From an uncultured Pelagibacteraceae bacterium (GTDB lineage: Bacteria; Pseudomonadota; Alphaproteobacteria; Pelagibacterales; Pelagibacteraceae): a DNA stretch of 64,000 bases. The stretch is from contig CACFLX010000005.1 in NCBI GenBank assembly GCA_902567235.1, positions 26,879-90,878 of the forward strand. The letters are read 5' to 3'. Each line of letters starts with the position of its first letter. Within the stretch, counting starts at the first letter, position 1. The notes under the pieces are model-generated. The model searched no databases, was not told the DNA's origin, and saw only the letters and a program-made list of their open reading frames with translations. The position numbers and the translations under genes were made by a program. Positions 1 through 7,993 of this stretch are shown in pieces.

Positions 1-872
1 TAAATTTTTATATAAAAAAAAATAAAAAAAACTCAATAATTTTCTCAATGCAAAGTCATATTCCAGCAATAGTTATTGCAAAATTTAATCAATTGAAAAT
101 TGTCATAAGAAACTCTGAAGAACCATTGGGAGCTACTTTTTATGCTGATAATAAAATATTAGGTTTTTTTGTATTATTTTTAAAAATACTTTTTTATAAC
201 TTCGCTAATAAAATTATTGCAATCTCAACTATGTCCAAGAATTCATTGCAAAAAATAGTAATATTTAATAAAAAAATAACTTTAATTTACAACCCCTATT
301 TAGAAAAAATACTTAAACTCAAAAAAATAAAAAAAAGTAAATTAAGTAGTTTTAATATTTTATCAATTGGGAGGTTAACTAAACAAAAAAATTTTCCTCT
401 ATTAATTAATGCTGTTATTAAATTATCCAAAAAATATGAAAAAATAAATTTATTAATTATAGGAGATGGAAATCTTAAAAATAATTTAGTTAATAAAACT
501 AGATATTATAAAAATATAAAAATAATAAATTGGAAAAATAAATTGAATAAATATTACCTTAATTCAGATTTATTTGTTTTGCCTTCATACTATGAGGGTT
601 TACCAAATGTTATGCTCGATGCTATGAACCATGAAATACCAATAATATCAACCAATTGTAGTGGTGCCAGTGATATTTTACAAAAAAATTCTGGAGGATT
701 TATAATTCCTATAAATGATCAAAACGAATTAGAGAAAAAAATAGTTTTTGTTATGAAAAATTATTCAATAGCAAAAAATAAAATTATTAATGCTAAAAAA
801 AAAATACATATGTTTTCTGACAAAAATCTTATCAAGTACTATGAACTTTTTTGCAATATATCTGGACATTAA
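1..872 (+). CDS. GT4-type glycosyltransferase, 5' end outside window
   Basis: Probably transfers a sugar from a nucleotide donor during surface polysaccharide synthesis at the cytoplasmic face. Counted from the ATG at 48 the protein has 274 residues, while GT4 enzymes usually have 350-400. The reading frame has no stop between that ATG and base 1, and the upstream codons (…IIFS before MQSHIPAIV) continue the family pattern, so the true start lies left of the window. The C-terminal GT-B half is clear: the strand-turn motif ILSIGRLTKQKN near residue 105, IIGDG near 137, and the donor-site region PSYYEGLPNVMLDAM near 178-192 with an E-x7-D spacing in place of the usual E-x7-E. It is followed by a second GT4 gene. 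Base composition is visibly more A+T-rich than downstream. Family sure, acceptor unknown. Confidence 0.82.
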   Translation, partial: NFYIKKNKKNSIIFSMQSHIPAIVIAKFNQLKIVIRNSEEPLGATFYADNKILGFFVLFLKILFYNFANKIIAISTMSKNSLQKIVIFNKKITLIYNPYLEKILKLKKIKKSKLSSFNILSIGRLTKQKNFPLLINAVIKLSKKYEKINLLIIGDGNLKNNLVNKTRYYKNIKIINWKNKLNKYYLNSDLFVLPSYYEGLPNVMLDAMNHEIPIISTNCSGASDILQKNSGGFIIPINDQNELEKKIVFVMKNYSIAKNKIINAKKKIHMFSDKNLIKYYELFCNISGH

Positions 873-924
873 TAAATTCTTAATCTAGTCAATTATGAAT
901 ATTAAATAAATTAATACAAAAAAA

Positions 925-2067
925 ATGAAAATCGCTTTTATACCTTCTACATTTTTGCCCTGGCATGGAGGAGCAGAAATTCAGGCACATAATACAGCTA
1001 ATAAATTAGCTGAACTTGGACATGATGTAGATATATTTCTCTTAGACAAAACTAAGATTGATAATAGAAGATATAACACAATAAAATTAAATAAATTATT
1101 AATAAATATAATTTTTATTTTAAAATATTACTTTAGAATAAGTTTTAATTTTATACTTGAATATTATTTTAACAAAATTTGTATTAATAAAAAATACGAT
1201 GTTTGGCATTTCCAATCAGTAAACTTCAAAACTTTAATGTATTTAAAAGTATTAAAGCAACTTAAGCAAAAAGTTGTTGTGACTTTTCACGGAGCAGATA
1301 TTCAAAAAGATGAGAGTATTTTATATGGATATAGATTCGATAAGAAATATGAAGATTTTTTGTCTGAGACTATTCATCTTTTTGATAAAGTATTTGCAAT
1401 TTCAGATGATGTTGTAAAGGAGTTAAATTTTTTTAATTTTCCCAAAGAAAAAATAATTAAAATTCCTAATTCTATTGAGATAAAAAAAATAAAAAATGTG
1501 GGCAATAATAATTTTGACCCAAAAAAACTCAATATCATTACAGTGGCTAGATTCTATGAAAAAAAAAAGGGTTTAGATTTAATTGAAAAAATATCTGATA
1601 TATTGATCAAAAATAATATCAGCTTTACTTGGACTCTAGTTGGAAGAAACTCTAATTTATTACTAAAAAAAAAATTTATAAAAGATAATAAAAATTATTT
1701 TAATATTAAAGATGAAATAAAAAATACTAATGAAATATTTTTTCCTCATTCAGAATTAATAAATTTATATAAGAGTAATAATGTATATGCTAATTTAGCA
1801 AGAATTGAGTCATTCGGTATAACTATAATAGAAGCAATCGCTGCTGGACTTCATGTTGTTTCTTTTAATACAAAAGGAGCAAATGAAATTGTAATAAATA
1901 ACCAAAATGGATACATAGTTGATGAATATACCCCTGAAAAAATGGCAAATACTTTAATAAATAAATTTAATGATAATTCATTTAATAAAATCAATGAAAG
2001 CAAGGAAATTATGAAATATGAATTAGAGTTAAATACAAAACTTTTGCTAAAAAATTATGCAAGTTAA
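925..2067 (+). CDS. GT4-type glycosyltransferase
   Basis: Full-length GT-B glycosyltransferase of 380 residues. The N-terminal acceptor domain opens with FIPSTFLPWHGGAEIQAH, where GGAE is the usual glycine-rich loop, and has VTFHGADIQ near residue 118. The C-terminal nucleotide-sugar domain starts at IITVARFYEKKKGLD near 205 and carries the E-x7-E motif in ESFGITIIEAIAAG near 291-304. No membrane segments are obvious. It lies 52 bases after another GT4 gene in the same direction, so both probably belong to one polysaccharide locus that extends left of the window. Codon and base use is extremely A+T-rich, as often seen in strain-variable surface-glycan islands. Donor and acceptor cannot be read from the sequence. 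Confidence 0.88.
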   Translation: MKIAFIPSTFLPWHGGAEIQAHNTANKLAELGHDVDIFLLDKTKIDNRRYNTIKLNKLLINIIFILKYYFRISFNFILEYYFNKICINKKYDVWHFQSVNFKTLMYLKVLKQLKQKVVVTFHGADIQKDESILYGYRFDKKYEDFLSETIHLFDKVFAISDDVVKELNFFNFPKEKIIKIPNSIEIKKIKNVGNNNFDPKKLNIITVARFYEKKKGLDLIEKISDILIKNNISFTWTLVGRNSNLLLKKKFIKDNKNYFNIKDEIKNTNEIFFPHSELINLYKSNNVYANLARIESFGITIIEAIAAGLHVVSFNTKGANEIVINNQNGYIVDEYTPEKMANTLINKFNDNSFNKINESKEIMKYELELNTKLLLKNYAS

Positions 2068-2076
2068 CAAAGTAGT

Positions 2077-2304
2077 GTGAATAAAGAAAACGCAAGTAAA
2101 CTGTGGAAAATTATTCAAGAAGCTGGCGATTATTTGGAAGGACAATTACCAGATCACCCAAACCATCCCAAAGGAAGAAACCCTTATGCGCATGTAGCTA
2201 TATGTGTGAAAAGTAAATTTAATTCTAGTTATAAAGATATCGATGATGAAAAAATTGATGAAGTTATTAAATATATTGAATTTTTAAAACAGAATCCTAG
2301 TTAA
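2077..2304 (+). CDS. small soluble protein of unknown function (GTG start)
   Basis: I do not recognise this family. It encodes 75 residues from a GTG start nine bases after the preceding glycosyltransferase stop. The sequence is a mix of helix-forming ends and a central DHPNHPKGRNPYAHVA stretch rich in His, Pro and Asn, with one Cys. It has no signal peptide or membrane segment. Its base composition is more balanced than that of the glycosyltransferases before it, and the middle motif looks constrained, which favours a real gene. It ends one base before the stop of the convergent amidinotransferase gene. Function unknown. Confidence 0.6.
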   Translation: MNKENASKLWKIIQEAGDYLEGQLPDHPNHPKGRNPYAHVAICVKSKFNSSYKDIDDEKIDEVIKYIEFLKQNPS

Positions 2305-3420
2305 TTACTGTTTTGGAAAATAATCTACTAATTTACCTTCCCTGTAAACATCTGCTGTACAACAATGAAGTCCACCACCAAAAGCATACGCATCCCTCAG
2401 TTCTACTGGCACAACTTCCATTCCAAGCTTGTCTAATTGTTCTGCTTGGTAAACTTCACTTTTTTCTACACATACTGTTTTTGGATCTAAAACTAAAACA
2501 TTCATAGAAAGCCAAACAGATGAGTAGCATAGTGGTGGTGGAGAATTATGAGCTGGTTGAGCTGAATCAACAATTTTCCAACCATTATCTTCAAAAAGTT
2601 TTCTTTGCTCTTTTGGTAATTTTCTCTGTGGATTATTAATAATTAATCCTTCCTTGATAGGTGTAAAAGTTGCATCAATATGTATGGGATAAGGATCACC
2701 AGGAAAGTTTACTGCATGCACTCTGTGATTTTTATAATGCCTTTTTAACCAGTCTATTCCTTTTAAATTAGTTGTAAAACCATGTTGAACAATTAAATCT
2801 TTACCAAATCTAAGTATATCTGCAGCATCAAACAAAGGTTCTTCTTCGGTGGTAACAAAAAATTTTTTTTCAGTCCATTCAAGTCTTTTTTGATCTCCTA
2901 TTTTATCTGATAAATAATCTTTTCTATAATCGTCATCGGTTAATCTTGGCTTAGGAGCTGATTCATGCCTCATGTTTGGATCCGAATTATAATATTTTTG
3001 AATAAGAGGTCTATAATTTAAATATTCAAACCATCTGCATCTATAGCTCATTGTTGCTTCTAGCATTTCGTTTCCTACAGTAAGAATAACATCCCTTGCA
3101 GGCATACAACCAAACATGCTTTCCGCTTTCCAGTCTGGTGTTGATATTTTTTGATTAAAATTTATAGGTAGAGGTCTATCTACTTTAATTCCTCTTTTTA
3201 CAAGCATGTTAGCAAAATTGTCTAAAAGTTCATTTGCTTTATCCACTGTATCTTTTTTTCTAGGACCATATTGCCCTTTCATGTCTGAATCTTCTGGTAC
3301 CTTTGCATCCAAAGCGGGTTCGGGTGCAGGAATACAGCATCCGTCAGCCTTTCCAACAATTACATGTTTTAAAGGATCCCATTCATTCCAGCTATTAACA
3401 ATAATTTTTTCTGAACTCAT
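2305..3420 (-). CDS. glycine amidinotransferase-like enzyme (AGAT family)
   Basis: Likely transfers an amidino group from arginine to glycine or another amine, giving guanidinoacetate-type products and ornithine. The 371-residue protein spans the whole amidinotransferase fold. It opens with NSWNEWDPLKHVIVG, has the catalytic-type Asp in PLFDAADILRFG (about residue 200), the His/Asp pair in PIHIDATF (about 248) and the nucleophilic Cys in the C-terminal GGGLHCC (Cys353), matching the Asp-His-Cys arrangement of human AGAT. It is cytoplasmic, with no signal peptide. The ATG lies four bases from the end of the DMT transporter gene upstream, so the two are probably co-transcribed. Other substrates, for example inosamine phosphates as in bacterial relatives, cannot be excluded. 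Confidence 0.85.
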   Translation of the reverse strand: MSSEKIIVNSWNEWDPLKHVIVGKADGCCIPAPEPALDAKVPEDSDMKGQYGPRKKDTVDKANELLDNFANMLVKRGIKVDRPLPINFNQKISTPDWKAESMFGCMPARDVILTVGNEMLEATMSYRCRWFEYLNYRPLIQKYYNSDPNMRHESAPKPRLTDDDYRKDYLSDKIGDQKRLEWTEKKFFVTTEEEPLFDAADILRFGKDLIVQHGFTTNLKGIDWLKRHYKNHRVHAVNFPGDPYPIHIDATFTPIKEGLIINNPQRKLPKEQRKLFEDNGWKIVDSAQPAHNSPPPLCYSSVWLSMNVLVLDPKTVCVEKSEVYQAEQLDKLGMEVVPVELRDAYAFGGGLHCCTADVYREGKLVDYFPKQ

Positions 3421-3424
3421 TAAA

Positions 3425-4330
3425 TTAGTTTAATGCAATAAATCTTCTATTACTTTTTATTACCAAGCTATAATAAAAGATAGCTAAAAATATCAGAAAG
3501 CCACCTACAATAGTATTTGTTGCTGGAACTTCATTAATTCCTAACCATGGAAGCCAAACCCAAAATATTCCTCCAATAACTTCTGTTAAGGAAAGCAATG
3601 TTAGTTCTGCTGCTTGAATATTTTTTGACGCAATTGCATATAAAATCATACCTAAACAAACTAACGTTCCATGCACAGCAAACAATGCTTGATTTTTATT
3701 TGATGAAATTAAGCTTAAATCTTTGTTGATAACCACAATTAAAGATACAAGAAAACAAATTAAGCCAGCAATTGAAACAGTTGTAAATTTTGGGGTTTCT
3801 TTTCTCCACCTTAAACTTACTGAAAAGACTGAAAATCCAATTGCAGAAATTATTCCAAGTATAAAACCTATTAATGTATTTTTTTCATGATTTCCAGCCG
3901 CCATTATTATAATTCCTACTGAAGCGATCCCAATCGCTACCCAAACATTAATTGATATTTCCTCCTTTAAAAATAGAAAACCTAACAAAGCTGTAATGAA
4001 TGGCATTGCTGCAAGACAAAGAAGAGTTATTGCAGCTGATGTATTAGTTATAGACCAAATAAAAGTAATCATAGCAAAGGCTAAACCTGTAGCTCCCACA
4101 ATTCCTGAAATACCAATTTTTTTATAATTTTTAATAAAATTAATTCCTTCATCCAAATAAAGATAAAAATTAAGCAAAATAAAAATCACCAAACCTCTTG
4201 TAAATAAATATTGCCAAGGAACTAAATGTGCTTCATCGATGTTTCGAACAACATAAGGGCCAAACGACCAGAAAATACCTGCTATTAAAACGACCGGTAC
4301 TGCTAGTTTTGGATTTTTTAATTCGCCCAT
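3425..4330 (-). CDS. EamA/DMT-superfamily transporter
   Basis: Integral membrane protein of 301 residues with about ten hydrophobic helices arranged as two EamA repeats (roughly residues 8-137 and 150-292). It belongs to the drug/metabolite transporter superfamily, whose members mostly export amino acids and other small metabolites. The second repeat contains the typical AELTLLSLTEVIGGIFWVWL stretch near residue 240. The gene is immediately upstream of the amidinotransferase-like gene (four-base gap), which suggests a linked substrate such as an amino acid or guanidino compound; this is inference only. A roughly 60-base A/T-rich gap separates it from moeA. Confidence 0.85.
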   Translation of the reverse strand: MGELKNPKLAVPVVLIAGIFWSFGPYVVRNIDEAHLVPWQYLFTRGLVIFILLNFYLYLDEGINFIKNYKKIGISGIVGATGLAFAMITFIWSITNTSAAITLLCLAAMPFITALLGFLFLKEEISINVWVAIGIASVGIIIMAAGNHEKNTLIGFILGIISAIGFSVFSVSLRWRKETPKFTTVSIAGLICFLVSLIVVINKDLSLISSNKNQALFAVHGTLVCLGMILYAIASKNIQAAELTLLSLTEVIGGIFWVWLPWLGINEVPATNTIVGGFLIFLAIFYYSLVIKSNRRFIALN

Positions 4331-4390
4331 TTCGGATTATTAATACCAATTAATAAAATCCACAACATAATTTGATTAATTAATATTAAT

Positions 4391-5630
4391 TTAAATTATA
4401 CCTGTGAGTGTATAACACTTGATAAAATCATTCTTTTTGAATTTAGATTTCCCATTAGGGAATAAGCCCCATGCATTTGACTTGGTAAATGGTTTAATTC
4501 TAAATGACTCTTGACCTTTTTGAACTCTAAACTCAGCCACACTTTTATTTGAGAATGATAATTGACCTTTAATAAATCTAGTAAAATTTTTTTTCTTTAT
4601 AAATTTTTGTTTAAGTTTAGCATTTATAGGTTTATTTTCGCTCATCTCTAGAGAAAAATGCAAATATGGTAAAACAAAAAAATCTAAAACATGCAGCAGA
4701 AGAAATTGGATTTCCAGGTAATCCAAAAAAAGCTTTGTTATTTATAAATTTTGCAAACATTAATGGCTTTCCAGGACGTATATAAGCACCTTTAAAAGAA
4801 TATTTTAATTTAAATTTTTTAATAATCATAGGAACAAAATCAAATTTGCCTGCAGACACTGCGCCTGATGTTAAGATTAAATCATTTCTTGATTTTAAGT
4901 TTTTTTTAATTTCATTTTGAAATTTATTTAGATCATTATCTCTTAAAATTTTCTTTTCTACAAAATCAAAAGGTAAATTTTTTAAAAGAGATTTTAAATA
5001 GTAACTATTTGAATTTCTAACTTTCCAATTAGGTAATTTGTTATTATTAGATATTTCATTTCCAGTTGTGTAAAAAACTATTTTTGGTTTCTTTTTTACG
5101 ATTATCTTTTTTATGCCTAAAGTTTTAAATGCTAAAATATGTTGAGAGTTTATAATTTCTCCTCTTTTAATTACAATTTCACTCTTTTTAAAATCTGATC
5201 CTACAAATCTTATAAAATTATTTTTTTTTATTTTTTTATTTATAATTAAATACTTAGGTTTTGCTCTGCTTGGAAAAAATTGTGCCTCTTCTACAGGAAT
5301 TATAGTATCAAATGGTTTTTTGATTATAGCTCCTGTCATCACCTCAATTGTTGAAAATTTTGGAACTTTTTTAATATTTGGATTATCTCCTGCAGCTAAA
5401 GTTTTTATAATTTTAAATTTTTTTTGATTTTTATTATTAATTTTGATTGTTTCCTTTGAGTTGATAGCAAAACCATCAAATGCGGTATTATTAGCAGCTG
5501 GGTAATTATTTGGTGAATTTACATTGATTGATGAAATTCTATTTAATGATTTTTCTACTGTAACTATTTCTGATTTTATTTTAATTTTATTTTGCTTTAA
5601 TTTTGAAAGTGCATTTTTATAGTGTATCAT
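4391..5630 (-). pseudogene. moeA: molybdopterin molybdenumtransferase MoeA, frameshifted
   Basis: MoeA inserts molybdate into adenylylated molybdopterin, the last step before Mo cofactor is used by formate dehydrogenase. The first 310 or so codons give a normal MoeA: NNTAFDGFAI (the family's A-x-D-G-Y-A site), MTGAIIKKPFDTIIPVEE, TSGAVSAGKFDFV and GLPGNPISSA. The frame then runs into a stop near 4633. The missing C-terminal domain IV (FIKGQLSFSN … NAWGLFPNG) continues one frame over to 4391. The switch maps to a run of seven A on the plus strand at 4676-4682. Removing one base gives a 412-residue protein, the usual length. The total span is 3n+1, as expected for one insertion. I think the organism has an intact gene and the extra base is an error, but a real mutation or slippage is possible. 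Confidence 0.87.
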
Positions 5631-5631
5631 T

Positions 5632-6246
5632 TTAAATCTTATCTATATTTTTTTTAGCTTTTTTTAAATCTTCTTTAGTATTTATGTTTAAAAACATATC
5701 AAATTCTTTTGTATTTATATTTATATTTTCACAACCAATTTTATCTGCCCAGATTTCTACTTTTCTTAAGCCATTTTTAATATCTTCTTCTAATGTCTCG
5801 ATTAAATCAATAGACCATAAACCAAAAATATTATGTCTTTTTTTATCACTATTTAAAAAAATAAGTTTTTCTGATGTTTCTTTAATTTTTATCTTTAACT
5901 CACTTATAAATTTCATATCAAAAAAAGGTGTATCGCATGGAAAAGAAGCTATCCATTTATAATTTTTGTTATTTTTTTTAACCCACTTCATTGCTGTGAG
6001 TATGCCAACTAATGGTCCAAGCTGTCCTTCTATACAATCCTCTACAACATGAATTTTATTATTTTTAAAATTGAATTTTTTATTATTTGAAATTACTAAT
6101 ATTTCATTAAATTCATTTTCTATTTTATTTACAGTGTGATCTAATAAAGTTTTATTGCCTAATTTTGCAGTTGATTTATCTTCACCAAATCTACTTGATT
6201 TGCCTCCTGCGAGAATTATACCTAGAATGTTGTTTTCAATCATCAA
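5632..6246 (-). CDS. mobA: molybdenum cofactor guanylyltransferase MobA
   Basis: Adds GMP from GTP to Mo-molybdopterin to make the guanine dinucleotide cofactor (bis-MGD) required by formate dehydrogenase alpha subunits. The 204-residue protein starts with the nucleotidyltransferase signature LAGGKSSRFGEDKSTA (residues 13-28), followed by the metal-binding Asp in SFPCDTPFF near 105 and the C-terminal NINTKEDLKKA typical of MobA. It is soluble. The gene lies one base upstream of moeA on the same strand and diverges from the IscU-like/HPP/fdhD/fds operon, so cofactor synthesis and the enzyme that uses it share one intergenic region (6247-6287). The start ATG at 6246 fits the family N-terminus. 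Confidence 0.92.
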   Translation of the reverse strand: MMIENNILGIILAGGKSSRFGEDKSTAKLGNKTLLDHTVNKIENEFNEILVISNNKKFNFKNNKIHVVEDCIEGQLGPLVGILTAMKWVKKNNKNYKWIASFPCDTPFFDMKFISELKIKIKETSEKLIFLNSDKKRHNIFGLWSIDLIETLEEDIKNGLRKVEIWADKIGCENININTKEFDMFLNINTKEDLKKAKKNIDKI

Positions 6247-6287
6247 AAGAAATATAAATTATTAATTGTTTATTAAAAGAATTTAAA

Positions 6288-6686
6288 ATGGACCTAAAAA
6301 TTTTACAAATTGCGTCAAATACTGAAAATAACAAAGTAATTAAAGACCACACTCATAAAGCGACGCACAAAAACTCTATTTGTGGAGATCAAATGGAGAT
6401 AAGCTTAAAAGTTAAGGAAAATAAAATTGTAGACTTTGGATATCAATGCAAATCTTGTGTATATTGTCAGGCCTCAGTAAGTCTTTTGTCAAGTAGTTCA
6501 ATTAATAAGCCAGTCGAAAGTATTAAAAATTTATTAAATGTAATTGAAAATTTTTTTGAAGATAATCTTACAAATATCCCTAAAGAATGGAAAATTTTTA
6601 AAAAAATTTTTGATAAAAAGAATATTGCTAGGAAAGATTGTTTGTTGCTACCTTTTAAAGCAGTTTCAAAAGCATTAAAATTATAA
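6288..6686 (+). CDS. IscU/NifU/SufU-type Fe-S scaffold-like protein
   Basis: A 132-residue protein with the ligand pattern of Fe-S scaffold proteins: C32-G-D near the N-terminus, a middle Cys cluster (Cys54, Cys57, Cys60) in GYQCKSCVYCQASVS, and Cys118 in ARKDCLLLPFKAV. The QASVSLL segment matches the conserved alpha-helix after the second ligand of IscU. Two additional Cys in the middle cluster are unusual. It is the first gene of an apparent operon IscU-like, HPP, fdhD, fdsB, fdsA, selO (gaps of 0-6 bases), so it may supply clusters to the Fe-S-rich formate dehydrogenase or serve as a specific sulfur carrier. That role is inference. An isolated general SufU-like function is the alternative. 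Confidence 0.78.
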   Translation: MDLKILQIASNTENNKVIKDHTHKATHKNSICGDQMEISLKVKENKIVDFGYQCKSCVYCQASVSLLSSSSINKPVESIKNLLNVIENFFEDNLTNIPKEWKIFKKIFDKKNIARKDCLLLPFKAVSKALKL

Positions 6687-6687
6687 A

Positions 6688-7152
6688 ATGAAAAATCAAA
6701 TTATTATAAAAGCTTTAATTGCTGGGTTATTTTCTGCAATTACAATTGGTTCATTAACTCTTCTTACATATAAAACAGAATTTGGAATTTTTTTAATTGC
6801 TTCCTTTGGTTCTACTATGGTTTTGCTTTATGGATATCCCGAAAGTCCATTTGCACAACCGAAAAATATTTTTTTTGGACATCTGGCAACCTCTTTAGCT
6901 GGTCTGTTTGTACTTTATTTTATTCCTTTGCCTTTATATATTAATTTGCCTATAGCAGTTGGAGCAGGTGTGGCTTTGATGATTATGTTAAATATAACTC
7001 ATCCCCCAGCAGGTGGTAATCCCATAATTGTAATAATGGGCAGTGTATCTTTAGATTATATAATAAATCCAATTATTTCAGGTACTATTATTGTTTTAAT
7101 TTTTGGAGTAGTTTTAAATCGATTGATTTTAAAAAAGAAATACCCTTTGTAA
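6688..7152 (+). CDS. HPP family integral membrane protein
   Basis: A 154-residue protein with four predicted membrane helices (about residues 8-27, 33-48, 62-80 and 117-147) and the family motif HPPAGGNPIIVIMG at about 107-120, which names the HPP family. Plastid and cyanobacterial HPP proteins have been reported to act in nitrite transport; most bacterial members are uncharacterised. The gene sits one base after the IscU-like gene and its stop abuts the fdhD start. The position in a formate dehydrogenase operon suggests transport of formate or a similar small anion across the inner membrane, but no substrate can be read from sequence. Confidence 0.83.
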   Translation: MKNQIIIKALIAGLFSAITIGSLTLLTYKTEFGIFLIASFGSTMVLLYGYPESPFAQPKNIFFGHLATSLAGLFVLYFIPLPLYINLPIAVGAGVALMIMLNITHPPAGGNPIIVIMGSVSLDYIINPIISGTIIVLIFGVVLNRLILKKKYPL

Positions 7153-7989
7153 ATGGACATAAAATATAATGTTGTAAAGTTAAAAGGAAGTTCTACAGAA
7201 GAAATAAAAGATTCTGTTTCGGTAGAAGAACCTCTTGAAATGAATCTTAAATATAAGGTTGATGGAAAGTGGGAAACTGATCAACTATCCATTACAATGA
7301 GAACGCCAGGAAATGATGAAGATTTAATATCTGGCTTTTTATTTAATGAGAGAATAATAGAAAATTTTTCTGATATAGAAAATATCGAAAAAATAGGGGA
7401 AAAGGTAGGAGATTTTAATATTCAAAATAAAATAGTTGCAACTATAAATAATACTAAAAAAATTGATATCGCAAAAATAAAAAGAAATTTTATAACTAAT
7501 TCTTCATGTGGAGTTTGCGGAAAAACCTCTCTTGAAACAGTTGAAGTAATTAAAGAAAATAAATTAGATATCTCTTATCCTAAAATTAAAAAAGAAATTA
7601 TTTTAAAATCTCCAGAACTACTAACAAGCGAACAATCTGAATTTTCTAAAACAGGTGGTATTCATGCAAGTTCTTTAATCGATGAAAATGGAAAAGTGAT
7701 TGCAACAAGAGAAGATGTTGGAAGACATAATGCTTTAGATAAACTTATAGGCCACTCTCATAAAAAAAAACTAATTGATAATCGTTCTCAATTTATTGCC
7801 TGCTCAGGAAGATTAAATTTTGAACTAATCCAAAAAGGACTAATGTCCAATATTGGTCTTATGGCAGGAGTTGGTGCGCCAACGAGTCTTGCTATAGATC
7901 TAGCAAAAAGGTTTAAAATGACATTATTAGGCTTTGTAAAAAAAAATAGTTTTAATATATATACAAACAAAGAAAGAGTTTTATTTTAA
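7153..7989 (+). CDS. fdhD: formate dehydrogenase accessory sulfurtransferase FdhD
   Basis: FdhD passes sulfur from a cysteine desulfurase to the bis-MGD cofactor so that formate dehydrogenase becomes active. The 278-residue protein carries the essential C-x2-C pair in SSCGVCGKTS (about residues 117-126), and the C-terminal half has the family signature GGIHASSLID followed by TREDVGRHNALDKLIG, and later GAPTSLAIDLA. Length and start (ATG directly after the HPP stop) match the family. It lies just upstream of fdsB and fdsA, as commonly found for Mo-dependent formate dehydrogenases. Cytoplasmic. Confidence 0.95.
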   Translation: MDIKYNVVKLKGSSTEEIKDSVSVEEPLEMNLKYKVDGKWETDQLSITMRTPGNDEDLISGFLFNERIIENFSDIENIEKIGEKVGDFNIQNKIVATINNTKKIDIAKIKRNFITNSSCGVCGKTSLETVEVIKENKLDISYPKIKKEIILKSPELLTSEQSEFSKTGGIHASSLIDENGKVIATREDVGRHNALDKLIGHSHKKKLIDNRSQFIACSGRLNFELIQKGLMSNIGLMAGVGAPTSLAIDLAKRFKMTLLGFVKKNSFNIYTNKERVLF

Positions 7990-7993
7990 CTAT

